A stretch of DNA of 64,000 nucleotides, taken from assembly GCA_032690845.1 (NCBI GenBank), contig CM064434.1:32270413-32334412 (forward strand). Reading direction: 5' to 3'. The number at the start of each line of letters is the position of its first letter. Positions within the stretch are counted from its first letter, which is position 1. The notes beneath the pieces are model-generated. The model was not told the origin of the DNA and searched no databases. It saw only the letters and a list, made by a program, of their open reading frames with translations. Of the stretch, positions 42,264 to 54,636 are shown one piece after another. Position numbers and translations under genes: made by a program. Source of the stretch: Eleusine coracana subsp. coracana (taxonomy: Eukaryota > Streptophyta > Magnoliopsida > Poales > Poaceae).

Positions 42264-44576
42264 CCGGCAAGAGAATAGGGGTTGGGGGAAGAAAAGGGCA
42301 GGAAGGAAGAGGGCTCATATCGGACTTAAATAGTCGGCGCTCCCCAGGAATTACGATCCGATTTGACCACTGGGCCTAGCCACGACCAGCACAAGTTAAG
42401 GGAGTTAACTTCCCACCGTGCCTCCTATTGCGTGGTTCTCGTCACGTCCAACCCCACTCTCTCAAAATTTCCCCAGCTCTCTAGACTCAGCTCCACTCCT
42501 TGGAACCTTAACTTGGTGGCCCCACTACACTCGTTATTTGGACGGGAGGCGCGCGCCCACGATCTCCACATCAGTGAAGAAGAAGCGATGTCACAGCTCA
42601 ACTAGGACCACCGCAACGCACATGCAAGGTAAACGCGCCGACTTTACCTTGGGCAGTGGGGAGGCGGTTCAGAACCTGTCAATGTCCTATGCCCTCCTTT
42701 TGTTCCCCTAGATTTAAGGGGGAGGGCCCGTGGAAATCCGTCTGATGCCCCTTGTGCTCTGCGCAGATAGCGAGTGGGACGATCGAAGCCACATGTAGCG
42801 CAAGTATGCCAAATAACCATGTCTTACAGCCATGGCTCGATGGAGCCCCAAGCCTCGACCGACATCGACCTAAGCACCAGCACAACAGACCACAACTCGC
42901 TCGACCCGACTGGGATCGGCGGGCGTAGGTAAGACAGGATAAGAGGCTGAAAACTGCCTCGACGGCCCGATGGCGTCGGGGTTCTAAGGCTGGCCCCATG
43001 GAAGGGTTTGACAGCCTCCCAGTGCGCAAAAAAAGAGTGAGGGGCACAAGCGATGGGCACACCCAGTGACCAACACCCTGACCCCTGAAGGTCGAGGGCA
43101 TCATGGAATCGTGTTTGAGTCCCGTTTTGACTCGTCTATTGGTATCTCTCCGAAGAAAGACAGCTAGCCGCCAAGACCCATCGAACGGTCGAGGTAACCA
43201 GTCTAGTCAGAAAAAACATATTTATGAGGCCAAGCACTAGCTGGTTCTCTGGGACCCCGCTGACGAGGAACTAGGGGTCTCACTCGAACGAACCCGATAG
43301 TAGCTCACTAGCACCACGCTTCAACCATCAGGCCAAAGTGTGGCCCGGCTCTACCCTTCGCCTTATAGACAAAGCATGGATGGGGAACACGACCAAGTTG
43401 AAATGGTCACTCGACTAGTTAGACTGCGCTGAGCAGTGACTCGAGGACTAACTTCGCCAATAGAGACCCCACGGCAGGGTCGCACAAACGAATCTCTTTA
43501 TTGATATGTGTAGCAACAGGGCGATTTACACATAAATTTCTTACAATCGCTATGATGAGCGAGGTACAAGAAAGCAAAAAATAAAAATCGACCTCATGAA
43601 ACGCACTACAACAAGTGTCACTACCCGCACCTCGGCAGGAACATATGGGGTGAAGCAGTTGTAATGCTTCGACATCGCGGGAAAGATGCCCTCATTCTAG
43701 AGCGCGGAATTCCCCCGACCAATGAAGGAAGCAGATTATTTGCACCCTGGTGATGCAAATGCTGCTGATCATGGGGACAAAAATCTCGACAGGAACAAGA
43801 GGGCCGGTGCGGCGCCTCTTCCTGCCCCAATCCTAACACCCACTAAGGCGTATAGGGGAGAAGCTGAGAAACCATCCAGGCCTTCCATAAGAGGGCTCCT
43901 TACTTCTCACCGAGTATCGGCAAGTGGATAAGGTTATAAGGCTTATGTCCTTGGACTGGCAGTCACCATTATGAGCAACGGGCGCGACGGTGTCATCCAC
44001 GCAAGACACCGGACCGTTCTCTGCCTCATAACGACAACCTCCAAAGACGTGCGACTCCAGAACATCGCCTTTATGTTCGCTCTTACTTTCATCTCCCACT
44101 GGGCGCATGCTTCGGGCCGTCATGCCGGTGTCAGAGCGCCCCATACGGGATCCGCCAAACAACATGAACTTATGGCGGGCAGCCGAGTCAAAGAGCGGGG
44201 AAAGCTTTGAGGCAAGTTTGGGTAAGGAAAACGCTACCCCATGGCATCCTTAAATAGCCAAACCACCCCGGGCCACAGCCTCGAATTCCCCTTGCGCACA
44301 ATGCGCTGGCACTAGGCCTGATGGAAAGATCCTCTTATGCATCGCACACCAGAAAGGACAACGAGCCTGCCATTGCGGCAGCACCATGTCTCGCCTTTTT
44401 AGACAAATAAGACAAGCCTCATCGCGAGGACGCTACGGACGGACCCCCCCTCTACGGCGCTCTACGCCGCCTGCTCGGCCCAGGACATGGGTCCCGGGGA
44501 TCACAGATGCCACAGTGCTCTCGTGACCATATCCAACAAATAAAGCCAAAGAACGAGTCCACACGGACTCCTTCTC
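42264..44576 (+). other. Element E spacer, no gene supported
   Basis: 2.3 kb of GC-rich DNA between the antisense ORF and the repeats before the 3' LTR. Open frames up to about 140 codons exist on both strands but show no recognisable domain. The part next to 42264 should hold the promoter of the antisense ORF. Confidence 0.5.
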
Positions 44577-44825
44577 TGGCTCGGGGGCTACACCCAATGG
44601 GTGTGCTCATGCGCACCCCTACCGAGTGATCAACTATCCATATCCAGCTATATCAAACTGAGGCGCAACACCAAAACTCACCCCCTGGCTCGAGGGCTAC
44701 ACCCGTCGGGTGCGCTCGCACGCACCCCTCTCATGTGAGCTGGGCAATCCACTGACAATTTCGCACCTTTCGCTCACACCAGCGTCAAATCCCCCGAACC
44801 ACTCTCTGACTCGCTCGAGGGCTAC
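44577..44825 (+). repeat. Repeats before E's 3' LTR, including its polypurine-like tract
   Basis: Two copies (44577-44620 and 44685-44728) of a 44-bp unit starting TGGCTCGGGGGCTACACCC and containing the GGGTG...GCACCCC inverted pair. A third partial copy, CTCGAGGGCTAC (44814-44825), lies directly against the LTR, where the plus-strand primer is expected. Confidence 0.7.
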
Positions 44826-45905
44826 TATTGAGGGTAAAGATTAGGGTGCCACATTGCACCCCCAAAGGACCCACATGCGTCCGGCCCAAGGGACCCGCCG
44901 GATCACCACCAAGGCAACGTCTGTATGGGCCCCCACTGAAGACGTCCGCACAACAGTCACGCCTTAGCCGCGAAGGTCGCGCCACTGCCCCGACTCGCTC
45001 GACCCCCAAGTGGTCAGAGGCCAGTTGCGCCTCGCTCGACCCCTCAGCGGGGGTCAAAGATTCGCTATGCTCCATTCGAGCCCTCAGTGGGGTCGAGGAT
45101 AAGTCGCCCTACCCGACCAAACTCAGGCATAGCTCGCCTTTCCAAGCAGATGACTCAGCTGTTCACCCAAGCCAATCCACTCAGGGGCAAGGACGGGCAC
45201 TCCACTGCCACTACAGTCATGATGACAATATGGGACCCTCGTGATCATCGAACAGACTCTACCTCCGCTAACTCCTATCGGTGGGGCCTGAGCTTAGACT
45301 TGACGGGATGAGGGGACCCTGACTGATCCAAGAATGGTGGAGTGGAGAAACTTGATTGCCCTAATAGGATGGGATGGATCCCAACTCCAAGCGGGTCCGA
45401 ACAGGCTTAACCCAATGCTACGACCCCGGGCAAAAGGGGTCGAGTGAGTCGATGGTCAACAACTGCCAACCACCCAACCTTAAATGCAATACTCGCAATG
45501 CCCGCACAGTATTGGGAGGTCAAATCCTTCAGTACATCTGTCGACCTCGTCATCACCAACACCTGCTGACGAGAGTAGATGTGACAGGGCGGTCTACGAT
45601 GATACCCCCTGATGACACCCCCAACCACGATGATGTAGGACGGATTGATGGACAACAAGATCGATCACCACCCGGATAACATGACAGCACCCATGATGCA
45701 TTTCTCCATATATGGCGGAACAGGCCATCTACAGTGACAAGGGGAGCTCAACCCAACAACGAGAAATAGGGGCACGCTTGAGCATAGTGTCCACCCCCTG
45801 ACACAAGGCTAGGATGATGGGACCGCAAGGACCAGAGACCATGCCGCTGACCGAGAACTTCGCCTTCCCCCGCATGCCTCCACCAGCTCTACACGTGTAG
45901 AACCC

Positions 45906-45992
<87 letters not shown>

Positions 45993-46295
45993 AATGGGCC
46001 CATCCCCTTGAAGTATAAAAGGCGAGGCTCGCACCCCACTTTAGAGAGAGGTACAACACGCGATCATTGACACACACACATGCACCACTCGCACCAGATA
46101 CTTGGAGCTCTCTCCTCTCTCACCACCATTGTACGACTCATCCGGAGCAAGTAACACGAGTAGGCCTAAGAACTGGATGTAGGGGAACTCCCCGAACCAG
46201 TATAACCCCCTTGTGTCCTCTTGCTTAGCCATCACCGAGCCTAAAACGCGCTCCCCGTGAACAAATTCTACTAGTCAGTGATCTAAACACCGACA
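44826..46295 (+). repeat. Element E 3' LTR
   Basis: 1,470 bp. Longer than the 5' LTR mainly because of an expanded (CT)n tract at 45909-45988. TATA box at 46014-46020. Its start has changed from TGTCG to TATTG. Many substitutions relative to 15408-16788. Confidence 0.9.
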
Positions 46296-46300
46296 ATGTT

Positions 46301-47750
46301 TTTCTCTACTGTGCCATCAAACTATCTAGCCATCATGCAATAACTGTGTTTTGGTGGTAAGAATCGGCGGTATCGTCAATGCATACAAAGTCGCCTTTCC
46401 TTTGACATGTCCCCATAGAGCCCTTAGTGCTAGGGAATCACTTATGGTGATAAAATTATTGCTCTGAGCATGAAGTACTCTCTTTGATACTCATCCCACG
46501 TACGGAGCCCCTCCAACCACAGTTCTATAGGCCTTCGAACAATAGTACCAAGAACACGTCTATGTCATTACCAGTTTCTTTGGGCCGAGATATAAGAGTG
46601 GTTAGCAGTAGGTACTTATGATTGTGGCATGACCACGATGGAATGTTGTATATTGCTAGTCTCACTGGACAAGTGCTATGCGTTCCTTATTTGACCGAAA
46701 GGGTTCATCCCGTCTATACTCAATGCAAACCGTAGGTACCATTCCTCATCAGAGAAGTCTCAATGATCTGCATCAAAAAAAATTCACTGTGTTCCATCTA
46801 CATTTACCGCCCCCCTTGCGTGCACGCCATGTTATCATTGTCACATCCCTGGGGTTGGCCAACAAGCGTCTGATGTGATCGACCACGGGTAAGTACACAT
46901 GACTAACAAAGAAACCTTTGTATCATCACTATCATCGATGATAAAACTTCTTTTCTCTCCCCCCCCCCCCCCCTCTCATTCTTGCTTTTCATCTTGCCAC
47001 CATTGACAACGTCTTCATCATAATCGTCGTTCCTCTTGTATGAGTGTGTTTGCACCTTGGGCATCTCACAGTGTACTTGTGCTCCTTTCGGTACAATATG
47101 TTATGATTTTAACATGCATGGATTTTTTGCACGCCCAATGAAAATGGGGAAATCACCTTCTTAGCAAGGTATGTGGTCCTTGCCAACAAGTTGGGCTTCA
47201 ACGGTGCATGGGATGTAAGTTCCAACAAATCCATAAAACTAGTGTCCGACCAACCATGCATGACCTTGAGTTTCATTAGCTCAAGGACAGTACGCAACAC
47301 AATGAACTCTTTACCACATCCCTTACATTCCTCATATAATGGCTCCTTTGATGCCTTCTCTGTTGTATTAAAATTATCAGGCCCTATAGTTCTACCGGCA
47401 TTGATCAGCACATACGGCTCAATGTGAGATAACAACTTCTCAACATCAAAATCATCTTCACCACACTACTCTGTCGCAGCTGCACCAGACGAATTGACAA
47501 CCTCGACTTCAACATCAATCAAGTTTTGTCCATCTCGTGTACCCTGGAACAAATAACCTCCGAATCAAACGTTATTTGATTATATCTATATCTTCCTATA
47601 GCTTCTCATTCTTGCAATCATAGCATGGACAATATATATCAGTCGTCCCTCATTTCGAGCATGTTGTGTGGCCCCTTCAATGAATTTAGAGATTTCTTGT
47701 AAAAATAATGGATCCGGTCTTCGTGCCTCGTACATCCAAGATCTATCCAT
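46301..47750 (-). pseudogene. CACTA TNP2 transposase, N-terminal part (element H)
   Basis: Start codon at 47748-47750. The first residues, MDRSWMYEARRPDPLFLQEI, and a C-x-C pair downstream match the transposase-associated N-terminal domain of plant CACTA proteins. The frame 47109-47435 has VLELMKLKVMHGWSDTSF and ends VQKIHAC, the usual entry to the TNP2 domain. 46380-46680 holds weak matches to the DVFLVPLL and GHVKGKA regions. Many stops; a C run at 46963-46973 shifts the frame. The gene continues at 15402 on the other side of E. Confidence 0.8.
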
Positions 47751-48339
47751 TCTAAACAGCCTTGAATGGAAACCAAAGAAATATTTTAATTTAATTAATT
47801 AATTATGTGACGTTAAAAAATTTACATCTAGACTAAATATACATATTGAAAAATAAAATACATGCACTGAGGAAAATCAAAAAAACAAACAATAAGTTAT
47901 TCTATGTAATATTTAACTTTTATCAAGAATTAAAGAAAATTCATATCTCTTTTGCCCTAACTCTTTCTCTCTCTCTTCTAGTAACCAAATTAGATGTACA
48001 TTTCCATTCACATAAAAGAGGCTATGTATAGCAATTTGTTTATGTAGCGATGGAAATAGATGATGTATGCCTCCATAAACTTCAACTCCAACATAATACA
48101 ACCATGGAAATCAAAAGAAATTTGCTAAAATTTGATAATAACCTAACAAAATTAAAACCCAAAATTCAACTTGATTTTAAAATGAGAGCACAAAAAAACA
48201 AATGGAATGAGTTCCCTTGCCTTTTGAGCAAATTCCTACAAAAAAAAACTCAAAACCTTCCCCACTCGATTTTCATGATTTGCAGAAAATTTTGGGTCTC
48301 CACTGTTCGAGTGAGCAAGGGAGGTTTCCAAGCGCGGCT

Positions 48340-48604
48340 TATATAGCCTAGGTAATTTGTAGTGGCAATTGGCATTTTAAACAGTCTCTGTAATGCCTTA
48401 GGTAGCTGCGGTTGGTATTTTAAACCACCGTTGTAATGTCTTAGGTATGCCAACTGCCGCATAAGCTTTGGTCATTTATAGCGATGACTGATATTGTCAA
48501 CTGCTGCTACAGTGAGGCCTTTAGCCACTCCACTATAAAATTTATTGTTCACTGCCAGTGGAAAATTTTTGGTTGCGTCAATGCAGGCTGTTTTTGTACT
48601 AGTC
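48340..48604. repeat. Element H right terminus and subterminal repeats
   Basis: Repeats of a GGTATTTTAAAC...TAATG(C/T)CTTAGGTA unit (near 48370, 48411 and 48432) lead to a CACTA-like end at 48589-48604. Tandem subterminal motifs bound by the element's own protein are normal for CACTA elements. Confidence 0.65.
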
Positions 48605-49370
48605 CTATAGAGCATTGGTTCACCTGTAGGAGAGCCATTAATTGCCGTCAGAAGCTGTTGACGAAGGCCATCGGCAACATGCCATCCACCAAGTGACCCG
48701 CAAGAAGCACGCTATAAGAACAAATTCTCAAAACAATATGGTTCCTTCATTGATATGTGGCACCATAATGGAATTGTATAACCTAGTGATACAGGCATAG
48801 ATTTAGACTCCGGGACCAGGCATCTAGTCCGTACCTTCGTTGATCTTGATGGTCATAAGGACGTTACCTGATTGCACCAACCCCTTCAACTTGGATATTT
48901 TGGTGCCAACTGCAGTCACAGCTCATCCACACGTACCTCCTGTACACAGATCGTACCCTTCTGCAAACACGGTTGTTTTTATTTATAAATAGATATTGTG
49001 TATGCACTCAGAAAATGAGGACATTGTCAGTAATGAAATATCCATGAATAAGAAATCTGCTCAACGTCTGGTCTAAAACGTAGATCAAACTGTTCATTCA
49101 TCACTGGTTGCACCTGTTCCTGCACCGTGAACAGATTCGGGTAAGATTATATATATAGCCATTCCGTCCAGCTTTTCTTGGTAACTAATCACAGTACCAT
49201 CCTCCTTTTTTGTGAAACAATCATGTTCCTCATTTTCCAGGTTCACGTGTTTCAGTTTCAGCAATCTACTGGAACGGTCACCTTTATTAAATTGTTATCG
49301 GATTAGGCAAGGCTAAATTGACGAGAAACCTTGCGAGGAAGAATTTTGGCCTGTAGCTACGGCTTCACCA
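48605..49370. other. No gene seen
   Basis: Unique-looking sequence right of H. I recognise no coding region or repeat. Confidence 0.45.
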
Positions 49371-50610
49371 TCTTATTGATATATTGAATTATTTTTACAT
49401 ATCGCATCAAAAGAATGGGTGTATAACTAATGGACGAGGAAGATATTTAGCCTCCTATCTAGCTCACCAGCTGTCTCCAGTTGTAAGATTCATCTTTCTG
49501 ATGCAACCATTGGAAATGCAAACATTGCAACTGTTTTATCAAGCAATTAAGATGTTTCCATTTTATTATTCTGGTTTTAGGCATGAAGTGTTCGTTCGAA
49601 AATTTGGATACTGAGTAGTAAACACATTAGGTATGATGATGCACTATACCACTATCTCTGCCCGTGCCAAAGGTTGATTGCACATGGCACATCCATGTTG
49701 GTGTAGTATTTCCCTACAAGTCTATTTGCATTTACTTCCATTTAATATGCACCAGCAGATCATCAGGACAGCTCAAATGAAATTATGCTTCCCAGGATAT
49801 GTTCTATTACTTACATTAAATGATTTTTACCGATATGGAAAATGCTGCATTTCCCTAACTGCACTTCATTTGTAAATACCATGCTATGGAATTTGTGGTG
49901 TGTGGTAACTTGAATTCCCGGGTGCCATTTTTCATTGTAAAATCCTCATTTGCGAGGAAGCAAGGCTTGTCATCAACTTCTTGAAATCAATTTATTGTAT
50001 GTATTCAGTATTTGCTCCAACAAGATTGATCAACATTACCTAAAAAAATATTCAAAATAGCTTACATACAATATTTAGCATCTGATCACTTATTAATATA
50101 TTGAATTATTTTTGCTTGACGTATCAAAAGAATGTGCATATATATAATGAACGAGGAAGATCTTTAGCCTCCTAAATAGCTCATCAGTTATCTCCACCAA
50201 TAAGATCCATCTTTCTGATGCGAAAATGCAAACATTATTGCAACTGTTTCATCAAGTAATTAAGATGTTTCTATCTTTTAATCTGGTTTTAGACATGAAG
50301 TGTTCATCTCTGCCCGTGCCACGGGTTGATTGCACATGGCACATCAATTTTCGTGTAGTATTTCCCTACAAGTCTATTTGCATTTACTTCCTTTTAATAT
50401 GCACCAGCAGATCATCAGGACAGCTCAAATGAAATGATGCTGCCCAGGATTTGTTCTCGAACATGTATTAAATGGATTTTTTTAATAAATATGGGAAAAT
50501 ACCACATTTCCCTAACTGGGCTTCATTTGTAGAAATCATGCTAATGAATTTGTGGTGTGCGGTAACTTTGAATTCCCGGGTGCAATTTTTCATTCTAAAA
50601 TTCTTTTTTT
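49371..50610 (+). repeat. Direct duplication of a 0.55-kb non-coding block
   Basis: Copy 1 is at 49371-49963 and copy 2 at 50088-50610, both starting CTTATT(G/A)ATATATTGAATTA and ending around a GAATTCCCGGGTGC segment. Copy 1 has about 55 extra bases near 49600-49655. They are moderately diverged. Neither copy has a convincing coding frame. Confidence 0.85.
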
Positions 50611-50709
50611 TTATCTAGATGCTAAATATTTTATGTAAGCTACCTGTATATTTTGTTAGGTATGTTGATCAATTTTCTCGGAACAAGTGCTGAATACATA
50701 AAATAAGGT
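49988..50709. repeat. Inverted repeat of about 98 bp flanking copy 2
   Basis: Left arm 49988-50085 and right arm 50614-50709 are about 80% complementary. Both contain GCTTACATA(C/A)AATATTTAGCATCT on the appropriate strand and ATTGATCAACAT further out. Together with copy 2 they form a fold-back or TIR-element-like unit of about 720 bp. Confidence 0.8.
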
Positions 50710-51263
50710 GTTGTTGTACAGTGCCAGGTATAACGACTTTATGCTACTTTATTTTCATGTGCACAGGTTTATGTAATGAAATAAGCACTTGTGTTACGAG
50801 TAATCTATCTGTTATCTGAAGAAGTTTATCATCTAATTTAATAATAAATGGTAGCTTTATAAATATTGACAGTGGTAGAATAGGGTGCATGAGTACTAGC
50901 ACTGTAAAACTTTTTTTAGATAACGGAAAGATTATATTAGTTCCAACCTTCGACCTTTTAGAAGCTACAACCGCAATGTTCTTGACTTCCAAAACAATTA
51001 TGGCCAGAGATACAACCTCCAACATAAGTCGGTCATGATCACAAGTGCACAAATGCTATACTGATGAAACTACTAGAACTAGAAAAAGAAAGGGGAACTC
51101 TTTACAACAGCTTTTATGTCTTTCGGTGTGGTGTCTTGACTCTTGAGTAAGGTTGAGTCGATATGCCCTTATTCCACCTCAACACGGATAAAGAAAAATG
51201 CTCTAGCATCTGTCAATGCAGCAACGACAACATTTCGTGATTAAAGCAATGGTCACCTAAACC

Positions 51264-51299
51264 ACCACCACCACCACCACAACAACAACAACAACAAAG
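51264..51299 (-). repeat. 3'-terminal trinucleotide repeat of LINE G
   Basis: (CCA)n followed by (CAA)n on the plus strand, i.e. TTG and TGG repeats at the 3' end of the element. Confidence 0.9.
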
Positions 51300-51410
51300 C
51301 CTTTTTATCCCAAGCAAGTTGGGGTAGGCTAGAGATGAAACTCATGGGAACCAAAAAAGAAGAGACAAAGAAACAAAAGCCAAAAGAAAGAGAAGAGAAA
51401 AAAAAGAAAG

Positions 51411-51417
<7 letters not shown>

Positions 51418-51451
<34 letters not shown>
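51418..51451. repeat. (GA)n microsatellite in LINE G 3' region
   Basis: About 34 bp of GA dinucleotide inside a long A/G-rich tract, 51355-51515. Confidence 0.95.
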
Positions 51452-51457
<6 letters not shown>

Positions 51458-51513
51458 CAAAAACAAAAAGAACAAAAGCCAAAAACGAGTAAGCAAGAAA
51501 GAAGGAAAAAAGA

Positions 51514-54500
51514 TCACGGTTCCGACACGTCTATTGCTAATCTCCAAGCGCTCCTATCCATAGCTAGCTCCTTAGGGATATCCCACGCCTTCAGGTCTCT
51601 CTTAACCGACTCGTCCCAAGTCAAGTTAGGTCGGCCTCTACCTCTCCTAACATTAGCATCTCTTTTTAGAACCCCACTACATACCGGCGCCTCCGGAGGT
51701 CTCCGTTGGACATGTCCGAACCATCTCAACCGATGTTGAACCAATTTCTCCTTGATAGGTGTCACTCCTATCATGTCCCGGATATCTTCATTCCGTATTC
51801 GGTCTCTTCTTGTATGCCCGCAAAACCAACGTGACATACGCATCTCTGCTACACTTAGTTGTTGAACATATCGTCTTTTCGTAGGCCAGCACTCAGCACC
51901 GTATAACATCGCCGGACGAATTGCCGTCCTATAGAATTTACCTTTTAGTTTTTGTGGCACCCTCTTGTCGCATAAGACGCCGGATGCTTGACGCCATTTC
52001 AACCAGCTGGCTGAAATTCTATGCCTAACATCTTCATCGATGTCACCGTCCTTTTACAACATCGATCCTAAATAACGAAATGTATCCTTCTTGGCCACCA
52101 ATTGTCCATCAAGGCTAACGTCTCCATCCTCATGTCTAGTCACGCTAAACTCGCACATCATATACTCGGTCTTGGCCCTACTAAGTCTGAAACCCTTGCA
52201 CTCTAATGTGTGCCTCCACAGCTCCAACTTCCTATTAACCCCATCCCTACTCTCGTCAACTAACACCATATCATCAGCAAAGAGCATACACCAAGGGACA
52301 TCACTCTGTATTTCTCGTGTGACCTCGTTCATCACCAAAGCAAATAAATAAGGGCTCAATGTTGATCCTTGGTGTAGTCCTATTTTAATCGGAAAGTCGT
52401 TGGTGTCGCCATCACATGTCCGAACACACGTCCTCATGTCCATGTACATATCCTTGATGACGGTAATGTACTTAGTTGGGACTTTGTGCTTCTCCAAGGC
52501 CCACCACATGACACTTCTTGGCACTTTGTCATATGCCTTCTCAAGGTCAATAAAGACCATGTGTAAGTCCTTATTTTGCTCCCGATATCTCTCTATCAAT
52601 TGTCGTATTAACAAAATCGCCTCCATGGTCGATTTTCCAGACATGAACCCAAACTGGTTTTGCGTCACACAGGTCACTCTTCTTAGGCGATGCTCGATGA
52701 CTCTCTCCCAGAGCTTCATCGTATGGCTCATCAACTTAATCCCACGATAGTTAGTACAACTTTGAACATCTCCCTTGTTCTTGAAGATCGGTACTACTAT
52801 ACTCCTCCTCCATTCTTCCGGCATCTTGTTTGACCGAAAGATGAGGTTAAAAAGCTTAGTTAACCATACTATGGCTCTGGAACCTAAGCATCCCCATACT
52901 TCGATGGGGATACCATCAGGACCCATCGCTTTACCACTCTTCATCCTCTTCAAAGCTTCCTCTATCTCTGCCTCCTGAATTCTCCTCACAAAGCGTCTGT
53001 TGTTATCATCAAATGAGTCATCCAACTCAAGTATAGGACCTTCCTCCTCTCCATTAAACAACTTATCAAAGTACTCTCGCCATCTGTCCTTGATATCCTC
53101 ATCTCTCACCAGGAGTCGGTCTACCCCATCCTTGATACATTTGATTTGATTGATGTCCCTCGTCTTCCGCTCACGAATCCTAGCCATCCGATAGATGTCC
53201 TTCTCCCCTTTCTTCGTGCCTAATCGTTGATAAAGGTTATCATATGCCTGACCCTTTGCTACACTCACTGCTCGCTTTGCAGCCCTCTTGGCTATTTTAT
53301 AGCCTTCTATGTTGGTTACACTCTTGTCAAGATGTCGGTGCTTGAAACACTCCTTCTTCTCCTTGATAGCCCTTTGCACCTCATCATTCCACCACCAGGT
53401 GTCTTTTGCTTCTTGTTTGCCTCCTCTACTCACGCCAAACACTTCTGAAGCTACCTTCCAAACACATGTTGCCATCTTTAGCCACATGTCATCTAGTCCT
53501 TCTCCTTCCTCCCAGGGTCCCTCTCCTAGCATCCTCTCCGTAAAAGTTTGCGCCAGCTCCCCTCTAAACTTCCACCACTTCGTTCTCGCGGTCTTGGTAC
53601 GTTTGACCCTGTATACACGTACCCGAAAACGAAAATCCGCTACCACTAGCTTATGTTGAGTGACGACACACTCCCCAGGTATCACCCTACAGTCCAAGCA
53701 ACCACGCCTGTTCTCCCTCCTGGCAAGGATAAAGTCGATTTGGCTCGAGTGTTGTGTACTTCTAAAGGTCACTAAATGGGATTCCCTCTTCCTAAATAGG
53801 GTATTCGCTACCAACAAGTCATAAGCTAGCGCCCAATAAGGTATATCCTCCCCCTCCTGATTCCTACTACCATACCCGAACCCCCCATGGACCCGCTCGA
53901 ACCCTATATTAGACGTCCCCACATGGCCGTTAAGGTCTCCTCCTATGAAAAGCTTCTCACTGATAGGTATGGCACTAACCATGCTATCTAGATCTTCTCA
54001 AAACTGACTCTTGATGCTCTCACTAAGACCTAGCTGAGAGGCATATGCACTAATCACATTTAAAGCCGAATCTCCAACTATCAGCCGAACAAGGATAATC
54101 CGGTCACCGTGCCTCCTAACATCTACGACTCCATCCTTAAGGCTCCTGTCGATCAAGATGCCTACACCATTTCTACCCGATGTTGTACCCGTGTACCAAA
54201 GCTTGAAGCCAGTATTCTCCACCTCCTTCGCCTTCTGGCCCTTCCATTTAGTCTCTTGAACGCATAGTATATTTACACGCCTCCTAGTTGCCACATCGAC
54301 GAGCTCTCGTAACTTGCCTGTTAGGGACCCTACGTTCCAACTCCCTAGACGAATCCTAGTTGGCTCGGCTAACTTTCTTACCCTTCGCACCCGTCGAGGA
54401 AAGTGTGAAGACCCTTTCTCATTTTTCACCACACCCGGGCGTAGATGTAGCGCGCCACTAAGGTTGCGACGACCCGACTCTTGCTCACTATTCATCGTAC

Positions 54501-54636
54501 CCAGGTCATGATACGACGCGCCACTAAGGTTGTGACGACCCGGCCCTTGCCCATTTGACACCACACCCGGGTTCCGATGTAGCGCGTCGCTAAGAGGGTT
54601 ACGCCCCAACGAATTTCTTATGGGTTTCATATCCAT
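51514..54636 (-). pseudogene. LINE G ORF: apurinic-type endonuclease and reverse transcriptase
   Basis: One frame of about 1,040 codons from the ATG at 54636 to 51514, with only two breaks, both point nonsense changes: TGA at 53998-54000 and TAA at 52054-52056. Endonuclease: GSWNVGSLTGK, CVQETKWKG, GGDLNGHVG and QIDFILARR. RT: KAMGPDGIP, VFIDLEKAYDKVPR, GLHQGSTLSPYLFALVMN and the catalytic FADD at 52270-52281. The C-terminal part has EDIRDMIGVTPIKEKLVQHR and RWFGHVQRRPPEAP. The enzyme nicks target DNA and copies its RNA there. Confidence 0.93.

Larger units (their letters stand above)
15408..46295 (+). mobile_element. Element E, Tat-type Ty3/gypsy retrotransposon (hosts D and C)
   Basis: Ends TGTCG...CGACA with a perfect target duplication atgtt (15403-15407 and 46296-46300). 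Removing D, C and their duplications leaves about 11.5 kb. Order: 5' LTR, ORF1, gag, protease, RT, RNase H, a second RNase H of the type found in Tat elements, an antisense ORF, long spacer and 3' LTR. No integrase is present. The antisense ORF and the second RNase H are features I know from the Tat branch. The LTRs are clearly more diverged than those of C, as expected for the host of later insertions. Confidence 0.92.
14104..48604 (-). mobile_element. Element H, CACTA (En/Spm) DNA transposon, interrupted by E
   Basis: Its transposase runs from the start codon at 47750 leftwards to 46301, is cut by E (15408-46295), and resumes at 15402 down to about 14104. Joined across E and one copy of the duplication atgtt, the reading frame is continuous apart from a TAG at 15387-15389, which supports the insertion. 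The right terminus is near 48604, where the reverse complement starts ACTAGTACAAAAACAG, a CACTA-type end with its first base changed. The left terminus is not visible; the left part is rearranged (duplication at 10508-15160). Confidence 0.8.

Noticed and set aside
45729..46077. Arg-Glu repeat proteins near 45.9 kb and 16.5 kb
   Set aside because: They are translations of the (CT)n tract in E's LTRs.
51514..54636. Cellular gene similar to craniofacial development protein 2
   Set aside because: Such names are database labels for RTE LINE proteins; target duplication, RT and termini show it is a LINE.
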